From CAIUPE01 sp037131735 (GTDB lineage Bacteria; Pseudomonadota; Alphaproteobacteria; Rhizobiales; Beijerinckiaceae): a stretch of DNA of 63,948 nucleotides. Positions 16,256-25,943 of this stretch are shown piece by piece (within the stretch, counting starts at the first letter, position 1; each line of letters begins with the position of its first letter). The position numbers and the translations under genes were made by a program. Below the pieces are notes generated by a model. The model did no database searches, had not been told where the DNA came from, and saw only the letters and a list, made by a program, of their open reading frames with translations. The stretch covers positions 1 to 63,948 of the forward strand of contig JBAXQM010000013.1 of assembly GCA_037131735.1 (NCBI GenBank). Direction: 5' to 3'.

Positions 16256-18478
16256 ATGATGCGACAATATGAGCTTGTCGAGAAGGTCAAAGCCTATAAT
16301 CCGCAAACGGATGAGGCGTTGCTTAATCGTGCCTATGTCTATGCGATGCGCGCGCATGGCCATCAGAAGCGGGCATCCGGTGCGCCCTATATTTCGCACC
16401 CGCTTGAAGTCGCAGCCATTCTGACTGATCTGAAGCTTGATGACGCGACCATCGTCGCGGCTTTATTGCATGATACGATTGAAGACACGGAAACGACGCG
16501 CGAGGAAATTGATCGACTGTTCGGCGCAGAGATTGGTCATCTCGTCGAAGGTCTGACAAAAATCCAGAAGCTCGATCTCGTTTCCAAAAAAGCCGCGCAG
16601 GCTGAAAATCTTCGCAAGCTCCTTTTGGCGATTGCTGATGACGTGCGCGTGCTGTTGATCAAACTCGCTGATCGGCTCCACAATATGCGCACGCTTCAAT
16701 TCATGGCTGAGGCCAAGCGCGCGCGTATTGCGGAAGAGACGCTCGATATTTATGCGCCGCTCGCGGGCCGCATGGGGATGCAAGATCTTCGTGAAGAGCT
16801 TGAAGATCTCGCCTTCCGTCATTTTTCACCGGAAGCCTATCAAGCGATTAAAAATCGTCTTGAAGAATTGAGCGAGAAAAGCGAACCGGTGATCGGGCGG
16901 ATTGAAAAAGAACTTTCACAAAAATTATCGACATCGGGCATTCATGCGAGTGTCAAAGGACGGTTGAAGCGCGCTTATTCAATCTGGAAAAAGATGGAGC
17001 GCAAATCGGTTTCCTTCGAGCAGCTCTCAGATATTTTCGGGTTCCGCGTTGTCGTAGATACGCTTGCTGCCTGTTACGCCACGCTCGGCATTGTGCATAC
17101 AACATGGCAAGTTGTGCCTGGACGCTTCAAAGATTATATTTCAACGCCGAAGCAAAATGATTATCGGTCGATTCATACGACTGTTGTTGGCCCAGGCAAG
17201 CAACGTGTCGAGCTACAAATTCGTACTGAAGATATGGATCGCATTGCGGAATATGGCATCGCCGCTCATGCGATCTATAAAGACGGACGCGCTTTACCTT
17301 CTTCGGCGAAAGAGTCGAGCGAGAGCAATGTCTATGCATGGTTGAGACGCACGCTTGAGACGCTTTCAGAAGGTGATAGTGCTGAAGAATTTCTTGAACA
17401 TACAAAACTTGAACTCTTTCATGATCAGGTTTTCTGCTTCACGCCCAAGGGTCAATTGATCGCGCTGCCACAAAATGCGACGCCGATTGATTTTGCCTAT
17501 GCCGTTCACACCAATGTTGGTGACACGGCTGTGGGCGCGAAGGTGAACGGTGTGCTTGTGCCTTTGGTGTCGACCTTGCGCAATGGCGATGAAGTTGAAA
17601 TCGTCCGCGCTGAAGGGCAATCACCACCGTCGGCATGGGAAGAAATTGTTGTTACCGGAAAAGCGCGCGCCGCGATTAGACGCGCGACTCGCGCTGCGGT
17701 TCGTAAACAATATGCAGGCCTGGGACAAAAGATAATCGAACGCGCTTTTGAGCGTTTCGGAAAAGAATTTTCTGAAGAGCGCTTGAAGGCCGCGTTGCCG
17801 CGTCTTGCGCGCGCGACGCTTGAAGATGTTTTGGCGGCGGTCGGGCGCGGAGAAATGTATTCCGGCGATGTGGTGAAGGCCGTCTATCCGGATTATCGCG
17901 AAGAACAGGCAGCGGGCGCAGGCGCGAACCTAGCCGAGGGTGGTTGGTTTGGTGTGAAGGGCGGGCAGGGTCTCGTGTTCAAAGTGCCGGGCTCGAGTGA
18001 AGGTGACGGCGGCGGCGACATGTCCCGGGCGATTCCGATCCGCGGCATTGGCGGTGATTTGCCGGTGCAGTTTGCGCCCAATGGCGGGGCCGTTCCCGGA
18101 GATCGGATTATTGGCATCCTTACGCCCGGCGTCGGGATCACGATCTATCCGATCCAGTCTCCCGCTTTGACCGCTTTTGATGACGAGCCTGAACGCTGGC
18201 TCGATGTGCGTTGGGACATTGACGAACAACAGCCGCAACGCTTTCCGGCCCAATTGAATATTACGGTCATTAATGAGCCGGGGGCTTTGGCGCAGGTGGC
18301 TACTGTCATCGGTGAAAGCGATGGAAATATTGATTCCATGTCGATTGCTGGAAAGACCGCTGATTATCGGGAAATGGTCATCAATCTCGAAGTGTGGGAT
18401 CTCAAACATTTGAATTCGATCATCAGCCAGCTGAAGACCAAGCCGGTGATTAGCGCCGTTCAGCGCGTGAATGGCTGA
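16256..18478 (+). CDS. rsh: Bifunctional (p)ppGpp synthetase/hydrolase (Rsh)
   Basis: This single RelA/SpoT homologue makes and degrades (p)ppGpp. Domains in order are: HD hydrolase (about 25-180, with LLHDTIEDTETT), synthetase (about 240-350, with RAYSIWKKMERK and QNDYRSIHTTV), TGS (about 385-450) and C-terminal ACT (about 665-740). The synthetase contains RFKD, the RxKD form associated with bifunctional enzymes, rather than ExDD. The start is the first of two ATG codons (ATGATG). A 4-codon open frame (16245-16259) overlaps it. pyrE follows after 107 bases. Confidence 0.95.
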   Translation: MMRQYELVEKVKAYNPQTDEALLNRAYVYAMRAHGHQKRASGAPYISHPLEVAAILTDLKLDDATIVAALLHDTIEDTETTREEIDRLFGAEIGHLVEGLTKIQKLDLVSKKAAQAENLRKLLLAIADDVRVLLIKLADRLHNMRTLQFMAEAKRARIAEETLDIYAPLAGRMGMQDLREELEDLAFRHFSPEAYQAIKNRLEELSEKSEPVIGRIEKELSQKLSTSGIHASVKGRLKRAYSIWKKMERKSVSFEQLSDIFGFRVVVDTLAACYATLGIVHTTWQVVPGRFKDYISTPKQNDYRSIHTTVVGPGKQRVELQIRTEDMDRIAEYGIAAHAIYKDGRALPSSAKESSESNVYAWLRRTLETLSEGDSAEEFLEHTKLELFHDQVFCFTPKGQLIALPQNATPIDFAYAVHTNVGDTAVGAKVNGVLVPLVSTLRNGDEVEIVRAEGQSPPSAWEEIVVTGKARAAIRRATRAAVRKQYAGLGQKIIERAFERFGKEFSEERLKAALPRLARATLEDVLAAVGRGEMYSGDVVKAVYPDYREEQAAGAGANLAEGGWFGVKGGQGLVFKVPGSSEGDGGGDMSRAIPIRGIGGDLPVQFAPNGGAVPGDRIIGILTPGVGITIYPIQSPALTAFDDEPERWLDVRWDIDEQQPQRFPAQLNITVINEPGALAQVATVIGESDGNIDSMSIAGKTADYREMVINLEVWDLKHLNSIISQLKTKPVISAVQRVNG

Positions 18479-18585
18479 TCGCCTCACGAAGCGGGGATAA
18501 AAGCGCTTCGGGGGGTCGAAAGGCCCCAAAATCATGCTAGAGAGCGCCAATCCGACGAAAGCCCGCCCGATAGGAGCTGATTGCT

Positions 18586-19170
18586 ATGAACGAAGATGAG
18601 GTTCTTGCCGAATTCCGCGCGGCGGGCGCGTTGCTCGAAGGCCATTTCATTCTCTCGTCAGGCTTAAGAAGCTCCGTATTCTTGCAAAAGATGTTTATCT
18701 TTCAGGATCCCATTCGGACCGAGCGTTTATGCCGCGCGTTAGCCAAAAAGATCGAGAGCCGCTTTGGCAAAATCGATGTTGTCGTATCGCCTGCGGTGGG
18801 CGGCATCGTGCCGGGCTATGAGACAGCGCGTCATCTCGGTGCGAAAGCGATTTTCGTTGAGCGTGAAGAGGGGCGTTTTCAATTGCGCCGGGGCTTTACC
18901 ATTTCCGATGAGGCGAAAGTCTTGATCGTTGAAGACATCATCACAACGGGCCTGTCATCACGTGAATGTATCGAGTCGATTTCTGCCCTCACAAAGAACT
19001 TGGTTGGTGAAGCCTGTTTGATTGATCGCTCGGGAGGCAAGGCCGATCTCGGTATTCCATATGTCGCATTGGCAACGCTCGATATTCCCACTTATCCTGC
19101 TGACCAACTTCCGCCTGAATTGGCAGCCATTCCTCCGATCAAGCCCGGTAGCCGGGCATTGAAGGCTTAA
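18586..19170 (+). CDS. pyrE: Orotate phosphoribosyltransferase
   Basis: This enzyme joins orotate and PRPP to give OMP in pyrimidine synthesis. The 194-residue protein carries the PRPP-binding motif VLIVEDIITTGLSS and the family segment VSPAVGGIVPGYETA. It is a type I phosphoribosyltransferase of normal length. It begins a tight run with pdxJ (6-base gap) and acpS. Confidence 0.95.
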   Translation: MNEDEVLAEFRAAGALLEGHFILSSGLRSSVFLQKMFIFQDPIRTERLCRALAKKIESRFGKIDVVVSPAVGGIVPGYETARHLGAKAIFVEREEGRFQLRRGFTISDEAKVLIVEDIITTGLSSRECIESISALTKNLVGEACLIDRSGGKADLGIPYVALATLDIPTYPADQLPPELAAIPPIKPGSRALKA

Positions 19171-19176
19171 CGCATA

Positions 19177-19944
19177 ATGTCTCTTCTTCCACCTATTCGT
19201 CTTGGGTTGAATATCGATCACGTCGCGACCATTCGGAATGCGCGAGGCGGGAATAATCCCGATCCTGTTCGCGCGGCATTGATGGCTGTTGAAACAGGCG
19301 TTGATGGTATTACCGCGCATTTGCGTGAAGATCGTCGCCATATTCGCGATGAGGACATGGCGCGGTTGAAGCTTGAACTGACGAGGCCCTTGAATTTTGA
19401 AATGGCGGCGACGGAAGAGATGAAAGCAATTGCGCTGCGTGTAAAACCGCATGCCGCCTGTCTTGTTCCTGAAAAGCGTCAAGAGCGCACGACCGAAGGA
19501 GGCTTGGACGTCGTTGGTCAAGCCGCTTCGCTTAAGCCCTATATCGCGGATCTTGCGCGCGCCGATATTCGTGTCTCGCTCTTTATAGAGCCTGATCGCA
19601 AAGCGATTGAAACCGCGCATGCACTGGGTGCGCCTGTGATCGAATTACATACTGGCACATATTGTGAAGCCGTCGCGCATGGTGAGCATCACAAGGCGGC
19701 CGAAGAGTTGGCACGGCTATGGAGTGGTGCGGCGATTGCCGGCGATTTGGGATTGGAAGTTCATGCTGGTCATGGGCTTGATTTTGCGACCGCTGAAAAG
19801 CTCGCCGAGATTCCGGAAATTCGGGAATTGAATATAGGTCATTTCATCATTGGTGAAGCGATCTATATCGGGCTCACACAAGCGATCAAACAAATGCGTT
19901 CGGCGATTGATGCGGGTCGCGCGCGGGCGAGACACCGCTCATGA
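19177..19944 (+). CDS. pdxJ: Pyridoxine 5'-phosphate synthase
   Basis: PdxJ condenses 1-deoxyxylulose 5-phosphate with aminoacetone phosphate, the last ring-forming step of vitamin B6 synthesis. The 255-residue barrel shows the N-terminal LGLNIDHVATIRNARGG, the HLREDRRHI loop and the C-terminal HAGHGLDF and ELNIGHFIIGEAI motifs. Its stop overlaps the acpS start by four bases. The pdxJ-acpS-lepB-rnc-era-recO order is widely conserved. Confidence 0.96.
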   Translation: MSLLPPIRLGLNIDHVATIRNARGGNNPDPVRAALMAVETGVDGITAHLREDRRHIRDEDMARLKLELTRPLNFEMAATEEMKAIALRVKPHAACLVPEKRQERTTEGGLDVVGQAASLKPYIADLARADIRVSLFIEPDRKAIETAHALGAPVIELHTGTYCEAVAHGEHHKAAEELARLWSGAAIAGDLGLEVHAGHGLDFATAEKLAEIPEIRELNIGHFIIGEAIYIGLTQAIKQMRSAIDAGRARARHRS

Positions 19945-20354
19945 TCATCGGGCTTGGCTCGGATTTGTGCGATATTCGCCGGATCGAGAAGACGCTCGAA
20001 CGGTTCGGCGATAAATTTGTGAACCGCGTTTTTACAACCGTCGAACAACGCAAAGCTGAAAGCCGCGCTCACCGCGCAGCAACCTATGCTAAACGCTTTG
20101 CCGCGAAAGAAGCCTGCGCGAAGGCCTTGGGAACGGGCTTCAGCCGTGGTGTGTTTTTAAAAGATATTGGGGTTGTAAATGGCCCCTCGGGCGCTCCCAC
20201 GGTGGCGTTGACGGGCGGGGCGGCAAAGCGTTTGGCAGCGCTTATACCCCCTGACCATGAGGCCCGCATTCATTTGACCCTGACTGATGAGGCGCCGCTC
20301 GCCATGGCAGTATGTTTGATCGAGGCTTTACCGCGCACCATAGCCGCGACTTGA
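19941..20354 (+). CDS. acpS: Holo-[acyl-carrier-protein] synthase
   Basis: AcpS transfers the phosphopantetheine arm of coenzyme A to acyl carrier protein. The 137-residue protein starts IIGLGSDLCDIRRIEKTLERF, contains the metal-binding Asp of this motif, and has FAAKEACAKALGTGF, the second family signature. Translation is coupled to pdxJ by an ATGA overlap. The length is standard. Confidence 0.95.
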   Translation: MIIGLGSDLCDIRRIEKTLERFGDKFVNRVFTTVEQRKAESRAHRAATYAKRFAAKEACAKALGTGFSRGVFLKDIGVVNGPSGAPTVALTGGAAKRLAALIPPDHEARIHLTLTDEAPLAMAVCLIEALPRTIAAT

Positions 20355-20442
20355 TTGCGAGTCAGGAGTGGCAGGACTATAGATTGCGGCGCGCCAAGGC
20401 GGACGGAGCCCTGGCCGATCAGAGAGAGAAAGTTGAGCTGAG

Positions 20443-21219
20443 ATGAGCGACCTCAAAACACCGATAGAAGACAAGGCGCAGGACTCAGGGTTTGTCGAAA
20501 CCGTTAAGGTCATCGTTCAGGCGCTCTTGATCGCCGTCGTGATCCGGACCTTGCTTTTCCAACCTTTCAATATTCCTTCAAGCTCGCTCGTGCCGACTTT
20601 GCTTGTGGGTGATTATCTATTTGTCTCGAAATTTTCTTATGGGTTCTCAAAGCATTCGATCCCATTCAGCCCGCCGCTTTTTTCGGGTCGAATTTTGGGA
20701 TCAGAACCGCAACGCGGGGATATTGCCGTTTTCAAGTTACCGCGTGATCCGTCGATTGATTATATCAAGCGTGTGATCGGTTTGCCCGGTGATCGCATTC
20801 AAATGATTGATGGTATTCTTCACATCAATGGACAACCGGTGCCTAAGCAAAAAATCGGCACGAAGGAATTAAGTTCTGGTGCGGGCTATAAAGATGAAGC
20901 CACCTATTATCGGGAAACTCTTCCGAATGGTGTGAGCTATACAATTCAAGAGCTCGAAAAATTCGGGAATAAGCTCGGCCGTAATACGTCCGTCTATGTT
21001 ATTCCCGCCGGACATTTTTTCATGATGGGCGATAACCGCGACAATTCACTCGACTCGCGTGACATGTCCTCACAAGGCGTGGGCTATGTGCCCTATGAAA
21101 ATTTTGTGGGACGCGCGGAAGTTATCTTCTTCTCGGTTGGAGAGGATTCGGCGGCATGGAAGATTTGGGAATGGCCTTGGACTGTGCGGTGGTCACGTAT
21201 TTTAAGCCGGATCGGATGA
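20443..21219 (+). CDS. lepB: Signal peptidase I
   Basis: This enzyme cleaves signal peptides from exported proteins. It has one N-terminal membrane anchor (about residues 17-40) and a periplasmic catalytic domain. The serine motif reads PSSSLVPTLL, where most family members have PSGSMxPTL; the catalytic serine is kept but the following Met is Leu and the Gly is Ser. The catalytic lysine is in DYIKRVIGLPGD, and the GDNRDNSLDSR box is intact. The 258-residue length is normal. It is followed after four bases by rnc. Confidence 0.94.
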   Translation: MSDLKTPIEDKAQDSGFVETVKVIVQALLIAVVIRTLLFQPFNIPSSSLVPTLLVGDYLFVSKFSYGFSKHSIPFSPPLFSGRILGSEPQRGDIAVFKLPRDPSIDYIKRVIGLPGDRIQMIDGILHINGQPVPKQKIGTKELSSGAGYKDEATYYRETLPNGVSYTIQELEKFGNKLGRNTSVYVIPAGHFFMMGDNRDNSLDSRDMSSQGVGYVPYENFVGRAEVIFFSVGEDSAAWKIWEWPWTVRWSRILSRIG

Positions 21220-21223
21220 ACGC

Positions 21224-21931
21224 GTGGCGTCGAAGCGCATAAGCCCTGATCTTGCCGATCTCGAAAAGCAGATCGGCTATAATTTTAAGACCCGCGCACT
21301 GCTCGAGCAGGCTTTGACACATGTGAGCGCTGTTAAAGGGCCCGTTACGACAGACGCCTATTATGAGCGTCTGGAGTTTTTAGGTGATCGCGTTTTGGGT
21401 CTAGCGATTGCGGAAATTCTCTATCGTACTTTTCCGAGCGAGGATGAGGGTGTGTTGTCGCGTCGCCTTGCGACATTGGTCCGTAAAGAGAGTTGTGCGC
21501 AGGTTGCCGAAGCGTGGGGTGTAAGTCCTTTCATTCGTTTAGGCCCCGGCGAAATGCAATCGGGCTTACGCAAGAAGGGCGTTCTTCTTGGTGATGTCTG
21601 CGAAGCGATTATCGCAGCGATTTATCTCGATAGTGGTTTTGAGGCCGCGCGCTCTGCTGTAGAGCGAGGCTTTGGCGTGAAACTTCATGAAAGCGATGCG
21701 GGGCGGCGCGATGCGAAATCGAGTTTGCAGGAATGGGCGCTGGGGCGTGCCTTGCCAGTCCCTGTCTATCGTGAAGTGAAACGCAGTGGCCCAGATCACG
21801 CCCCGCTTTTTGTCATTGCGGCAGAAGTGCAGGGCTTTTCTCCGTGCGAAGCGGAAGGGCCGTCGAAGCGGTTGGCAGAACATGCTGCCGCTGAAGCGTT
21901 TATGAAGCGTGAAGGTGTAGAAAGACCATAA
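21224..21931 (+). CDS. rnc: Ribonuclease III
   Basis: RNase III cuts double-stranded RNA, including rRNA precursors. The N-terminal catalytic domain contains ERLEFLGDRVLGL (about residues 47-60) and GDVCEAIIAAIYLD with the second acidic pair. A double-stranded RNA-binding domain follows (about 160-230). The start is a GTG five bases after the lepB stop. The stop overlaps the era ATG by one base (TAATG), so lepB, rnc and era form one translated block. Confidence 0.95.
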   Translation: MASKRISPDLADLEKQIGYNFKTRALLEQALTHVSAVKGPVTTDAYYERLEFLGDRVLGLAIAEILYRTFPSEDEGVLSRRLATLVRKESCAQVAEAWGVSPFIRLGPGEMQSGLRKKGVLLGDVCEAIIAAIYLDSGFEAARSAVERGFGVKLHESDAGRRDAKSSLQEWALGRALPVPVYREVKRSGPDHAPLFVIAAEVQGFSPCEAEGPSKRLAEHAAAEAFMKREGVERP

Positions 21932-22839
21932 TGACTGAACAAACGTCCACACGCTGCGGCTATGTTGCTTTGATCGGCGTTCCGAATGCCGGAAAATCCA
22001 CGCTTGTAAATGCGCTAGTCGGTGCGAAAGTATCGATTGTCTCACGCAAAGTGCAAACAACCCGCGCACTTGTGCGGGGTATTGCAATGGTTGATCAGAC
22101 ACAAATCATCTTTGTTGATACGCCCGGAATTTTCTCGCCGAAAAGACGTCTTGAACGCGCGATGGTCACCTCTGCTTGGGGTGGGGCAGGGGAAGCCGAT
22201 GCCGTGGGTCTTGTCATTGATGCACGCAAAGGTATCGACGAAGATGTCGAAACATTGGTTCAATCGCTATCCGAATGGAAGAAACCGATCCATCTCATCT
22301 TGAACAAAGTGGATCTTGTTGATCCGCCGCATCTCTTGAAGCTTGCAGAAATGCTCAATCAGCGGATCGCCTTCAAAGAAACCTTTATGGTGTCGGCAAC
22401 TTCGGGCAGCGGTGTTGATCGGGTTCGCAAACATTTTGCCTCATTGATGCCGGAAAGCCCTTGGCTTTACCCCGAAGATCAAGTGTCAGATGCGCCGATG
22501 CGTATGCTCGCCGCGGAAATAACACGCGAGAAAATGTTCGAACGCTTGCATGATGAATTGCCCTACCGGTCAACCGTTGAAACCGATCAATGGCAAACGC
22601 GCAAAGACGGTTCAGTGCGGATCGAGCAAACAATTTTTGTTGAGCGCGAAAGCCAACGCATGATTGTGTTGGGCAAAGCAGGACAAACGATCAAGGCGAT
22701 TGGTGCCGCGTCACGTAAAGATTTAGCAGAAGAAATAGAAACGCCGGTGCATCTCTTTTTGCATGTCAAAGTGCGTGAGAATTGGTCGGATGATCCGGCG
22801 CGTTATCGCGAAATGGGTCTTGAATTCCCGAAAGAGTGA
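21931..22839 (+). CDS. era: GTPase Era
   Basis: Era is an essential GTPase that checks 16S rRNA 3' maturation in the 30S subunit. G1 is GVPNAGKST, G3 is DTPG and G4 is NKVD. The C-terminal KH domain is seen in the last 100 residues, with VERESQRMIVLGKAGQTIKAIG. The 302-residue length is standard. The gene is coupled to rnc by a one-base overlap. Confidence 0.96.
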   Translation: MTEQTSTRCGYVALIGVPNAGKSTLVNALVGAKVSIVSRKVQTTRALVRGIAMVDQTQIIFVDTPGIFSPKRRLERAMVTSAWGGAGEADAVGLVIDARKGIDEDVETLVQSLSEWKKPIHLILNKVDLVDPPHLLKLAEMLNQRIAFKETFMVSATSGSGVDRVRKHFASLMPESPWLYPEDQVSDAPMRMLAAEITREKMFERLHDELPYRSTVETDQWQTRKDGSVRIEQTIFVERESQRMIVLGKAGQTIKAIGAASRKDLAEEIETPVHLFLHVKVRENWSDDPARYREMGLEFPKE

Positions 22840-22863
22840 ACGGCAAGGGCGGTTAGCAAGACA

Positions 22864-23598
22864 ATGGAATGGCAGGACGATGCCATCGTAATCGGTGTGC
22901 GCCGCTTGGGCGAGACGGATGTCATTCTCGAAGCGATGACGCGTGTGCATGGCCGGCATTTGGGCGTTGTTCGTGGAGGGCGGTCACGGCGTCTGCAACC
23001 GGCATTACAAGCGGGCAATGCGGTTTCGCTGTCATGGCGTGCGCGGCTTGATGAACAGCTCGGGCAATTTGCCGTTGAACCGATGCGGATGCGCGCCGCC
23101 GCATTTATGGGTCAAAGACGCACGCTCTATGCGTTGACGACCATCGCTTCACTTGTGCGTTTGTTGCCTGAGCGTGATCCACACACATCGCTTTATGAAG
23201 CACTTGAAATCATCCTCGACACTATGGCGCAAGATGATCTCGCGGCCCCGCTTCTTGTGCGCTTTGAAGTGGCTCTGCTTGCCGAGTTGGGTTTTGGTCT
23301 CGATCTTTCCGAATGTGCGGCAACGGGTGCAAAAGATAAGCTTATTTACGTATCACCCAAATCGGGTCGTGCCGTTTGTGAGGAGGCGGGTGAGCCCTAT
23401 CGCGAGCGGCTTTTTAAGCTTCCCGCCTTTTTGCTCGAGCAGGCAAATGCGGGCTTGCCGGATATGAGTGAGATTGCCGATGGGTTGGCATTGACGGGCT
23501 ATTTCCTTGAGCGGCATCTCTTTGGCGCGCGCAATTTGCCGCTTCCCGAGGCCCGAGAGGCGCTTTCCGCGCTCTATCGACAGGGAAACGAGGCCTAA
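22864..23598 (+). CDS. recO: DNA repair protein RecO
   Basis: RecO loads RecA with RecR and anneals SSB-coated DNA. The 244-residue protein has the N-terminal OB fold (MEWQDDAIVIGVRRLGETDVILE) and the helical C-terminal domain with FEVALLAELGFGLDLSECA. The zinc-finger cysteines of some RecO proteins are incomplete. It lies 24 bases after era, in the usual era-recO order. Confidence 0.93.
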   Translation: MEWQDDAIVIGVRRLGETDVILEAMTRVHGRHLGVVRGGRSRRLQPALQAGNAVSLSWRARLDEQLGQFAVEPMRMRAAAFMGQRRTLYALTTIASLVRLLPERDPHTSLYEALEIILDTMAQDDLAAPLLVRFEVALLAELGFGLDLSECAATGAKDKLIYVSPKSGRAVCEEAGEPYRERLFKLPAFLLEQANAGLPDMSEIADGLALTGYFLERHLFGARNLPLPEAREALSALYRQGNEA

Positions 23599-23682
23599 AA
23601 GCTCTGTAATGAGGCCTCCGGCTTGCCGCGAATCGGATCTAAGGGCATCCGGACACCAGTAAAATTTCGAGGTTTTGGTTCT

Positions 23683-25929
23683 ATGGGTAAGCGCGTCGTT
23701 CCGCCGGATGACAAGGGTATTGAAGAAGTTTCGCTGAAGGATGCGCTCGAAGAGCGCTATCTCGCTTATGCCTTATCAACCATCATGCATCGCGCGCTTC
23801 CTGATGCGCGCGACGGACTGAAGCCGGTTCATCGGCGCCTTCTTTACGCGATGCGGTTGTTGCGTTTGGATCCCGGCCAAGCCTTTAAGAAATGCGCGCG
23901 CGTTGTTGGTGACGTGATCGGTAAATATCACCCTCATGGTGATCAATCCGTTTATGATGCGCTCGTGCGTCTCGCGCAGGATTTTGCGGTTCGTTATCCG
24001 CTCGTCGATGGGCAAGGCAATTTCGGCAATATCGATGGCGATAATCCGGCCGCGATGCGTTATACCGAAGCGCGGTTGACGGAAGTTGCACGGCTTCTTC
24101 TTGAAGGGCTTGATGAGAACGCGGTTGATTTTCGCGAGACCTATGATGGCTCTGAGGAAGAGCCGCTTGTGTTGCCAGCTGCTTTCCCCAATCTTCTTGC
24201 GAATGGATCGCAAGGCATTGCGGTCGGTATGGCGACTTCGATCCCGCCGCATAACGCAGCTGAACTTTGTGATGCTGCGCTTTATTTGATTGCGCATCCG
24301 AAAGCGACAACTGATCAGATTGTAACCTTCGTACCGGGGCCCGATTTTCCAACGGGCGGCATCATTGTTGAAACGCGCGAGTCGATTGCAGAGACCTATC
24401 GCACGGGGCGTGGATCATTCCGCGTGCGCGCACGATGGACAAAGGAAGATCAGGGGCGGGGATTGTGGTCAATTGTTGTGACCGAAATTCCCTATATGGT
24501 TCCGAAATCGCGCCTCATCGAAAAAATTGCCGAATTGCTCAATGATCGCAAATTGCCTTTCCTTGCCGATGTACGCGATGAATCGGCCGAAGATATTCGC
24601 ATCGTTCTCGAGCCGCGCGCACGTACTGTTGATCCCGAGATTTTGATGGAATCGCTGTTCAAGCTCACCGAGCTTGAAGCCCGCGTGCCGATGAATATGA
24701 ATGTTTTGACCGCTGGTCTTGTGCCGCGTGTTCTCGGTCTTGCTGATGTTTTGCGCGAATGGCTTAATCATCGCCGCGATGTGTTGGAGCGCCGCTCGCA
24801 GCATCGCCTGACCCAAATCGAGAAGCGTCTAGAAATTCTCAAAGGCCTCTTGATTGTCTATCTCGATCTTGATCGCGTGATCAAAATCATTCGTGAGAAG
24901 GATGATCCGAAAGCCGAACTTATCAAGGCCTTCAAACTGAGTGATGTTCAGGCGGAAGCTATTTTGAATACGCGGTTGCGCTCCTTGCGCAAGCTTGAAG
25001 AAATGGAACTCAAGCGTGAATTTGATACGCTTACGGAAGAGAAGTCGCAGATTGAATCTCTGTTGTCATCGCCGGACAAACAGTGGAAAGCAATTTCTTG
25101 GCAAATCCGTGACGTAAAAAAGAGTTTTGGGCCTGATACAAAAATCGGCAAGCGTCGTTCAACTTTAGGTGAAGCCCCTGAAATGGGCGATATCGACCTT
25201 ATGGAAGCGATGGTCGAACGTGAACCGCTGACCGTTGTCTTGTCTGAGAAGGGCTGGATTCGCGCGCTGAAAGGCCATGTAACGGATCTCGGTAACTTGC
25301 AATTCAAAGGTGACGACGCACTCAAACTTAGTTTCCATACGGAGACGACCGCAAAAATATTGGTCTATGCGACGAGTGGTAAAGTCTACACCGTTGACCC
25401 GTCAAAATTGCCCGGCGGGCGCGGCTTTGGTGATCCGGTTCGTCTTCTTGTTGATATTGATGAAGGCGCGGAAATTGTTACGGCATGGCAACATAAAGCG
25501 GGTCAAAAACTTTTGTTCGCGTCATCAGCAGGGCGCGGCTTTATTGCGTTGTCGGATGATACTATTGCGAACACACGCAAAGGCCGTCAGGTGTTGAATC
25601 TTGATGATCGTGAATTGGCACGGTTTGTTGTGCAGGTCGAAGGCGATTATGTGGCTGCAATTGGTGAGAACCGTAAATTGCTCTGCTTCCGCCTCTCGGA
25701 GATGGTCGAGATGTCGCGTGGTAAGGGCGTGCGTATTCAAAAATACAAAGATGGCGGCATGGCCGATATCAAGACCTTCAAATTGTCAGAAGGTCTCACG
25801 TGGAAAGATACCGCCGGGCGCACATGGACCGTTGGCAAGCCTGATATCAAGGAATGGATTGGCAGTCGTGCCGATGCGGGTCGTTTGCCGCCAAAAGGAT
25901 TTCCGAAGTCGAATAAATTTTCGGTCTGA
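23683..25929 (+). CDS. parC: DNA topoisomerase IV subunit A
   Basis: ParC forms the DNA-cleaving half of topoisomerase IV, which unlinks daughter chromosomes. The breakage-reunion domain has the catalytic tyrosine in NPAAMRYTEARL. The quinolone-region equivalent is HPHGDQSVYDALVRLAQ. The C-terminal beta-pinwheel domain is shorter than in GyrA, and no GyrA box (QRRGGKG) is seen, which supports ParC over GyrA. The frame opens at a TTG at 23623, but GAGG precedes the ATG at 23683 and relatives start there, giving 748 residues. It ends the rightward housekeeping run. Confidence 0.93.
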   Translation: MGKRVVPPDDKGIEEVSLKDALEERYLAYALSTIMHRALPDARDGLKPVHRRLLYAMRLLRLDPGQAFKKCARVVGDVIGKYHPHGDQSVYDALVRLAQDFAVRYPLVDGQGNFGNIDGDNPAAMRYTEARLTEVARLLLEGLDENAVDFRETYDGSEEEPLVLPAAFPNLLANGSQGIAVGMATSIPPHNAAELCDAALYLIAHPKATTDQIVTFVPGPDFPTGGIIVETRESIAETYRTGRGSFRVRARWTKEDQGRGLWSIVVTEIPYMVPKSRLIEKIAELLNDRKLPFLADVRDESAEDIRIVLEPRARTVDPEILMESLFKLTELEARVPMNMNVLTAGLVPRVLGLADVLREWLNHRRDVLERRSQHRLTQIEKRLEILKGLLIVYLDLDRVIKIIREKDDPKAELIKAFKLSDVQAEAILNTRLRSLRKLEEMELKREFDTLTEEKSQIESLLSSPDKQWKAISWQIRDVKKSFGPDTKIGKRRSTLGEAPEMGDIDLMEAMVEREPLTVVLSEKGWIRALKGHVTDLGNLQFKGDDALKLSFHTETTAKILVYATSGKVYTVDPSKLPGGRGFGDPVRLLVDIDEGAEIVTAWQHKAGQKLLFASSAGRGFIALSDDTIANTRKGRQVLNLDDRELARFVVQVEGDYVAAIGENRKLLCFRLSEMVEMSRGKGVRIQKYKDGGMADIKTFKLSEGLTWKDTAGRTWTVGKPDIKEWIGSRADAGRLPPKGFPKSNKFSV

Positions 25930-25943
25930 TCAATAATACGTGA

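Noticed and set aside
17930..18550. 206-codon minus-strand frame opposite the 3' end of rsh
   Set aside because: Antisense shadow of the ACT-domain end of rsh; no domain and composition is that of the opposite strand.
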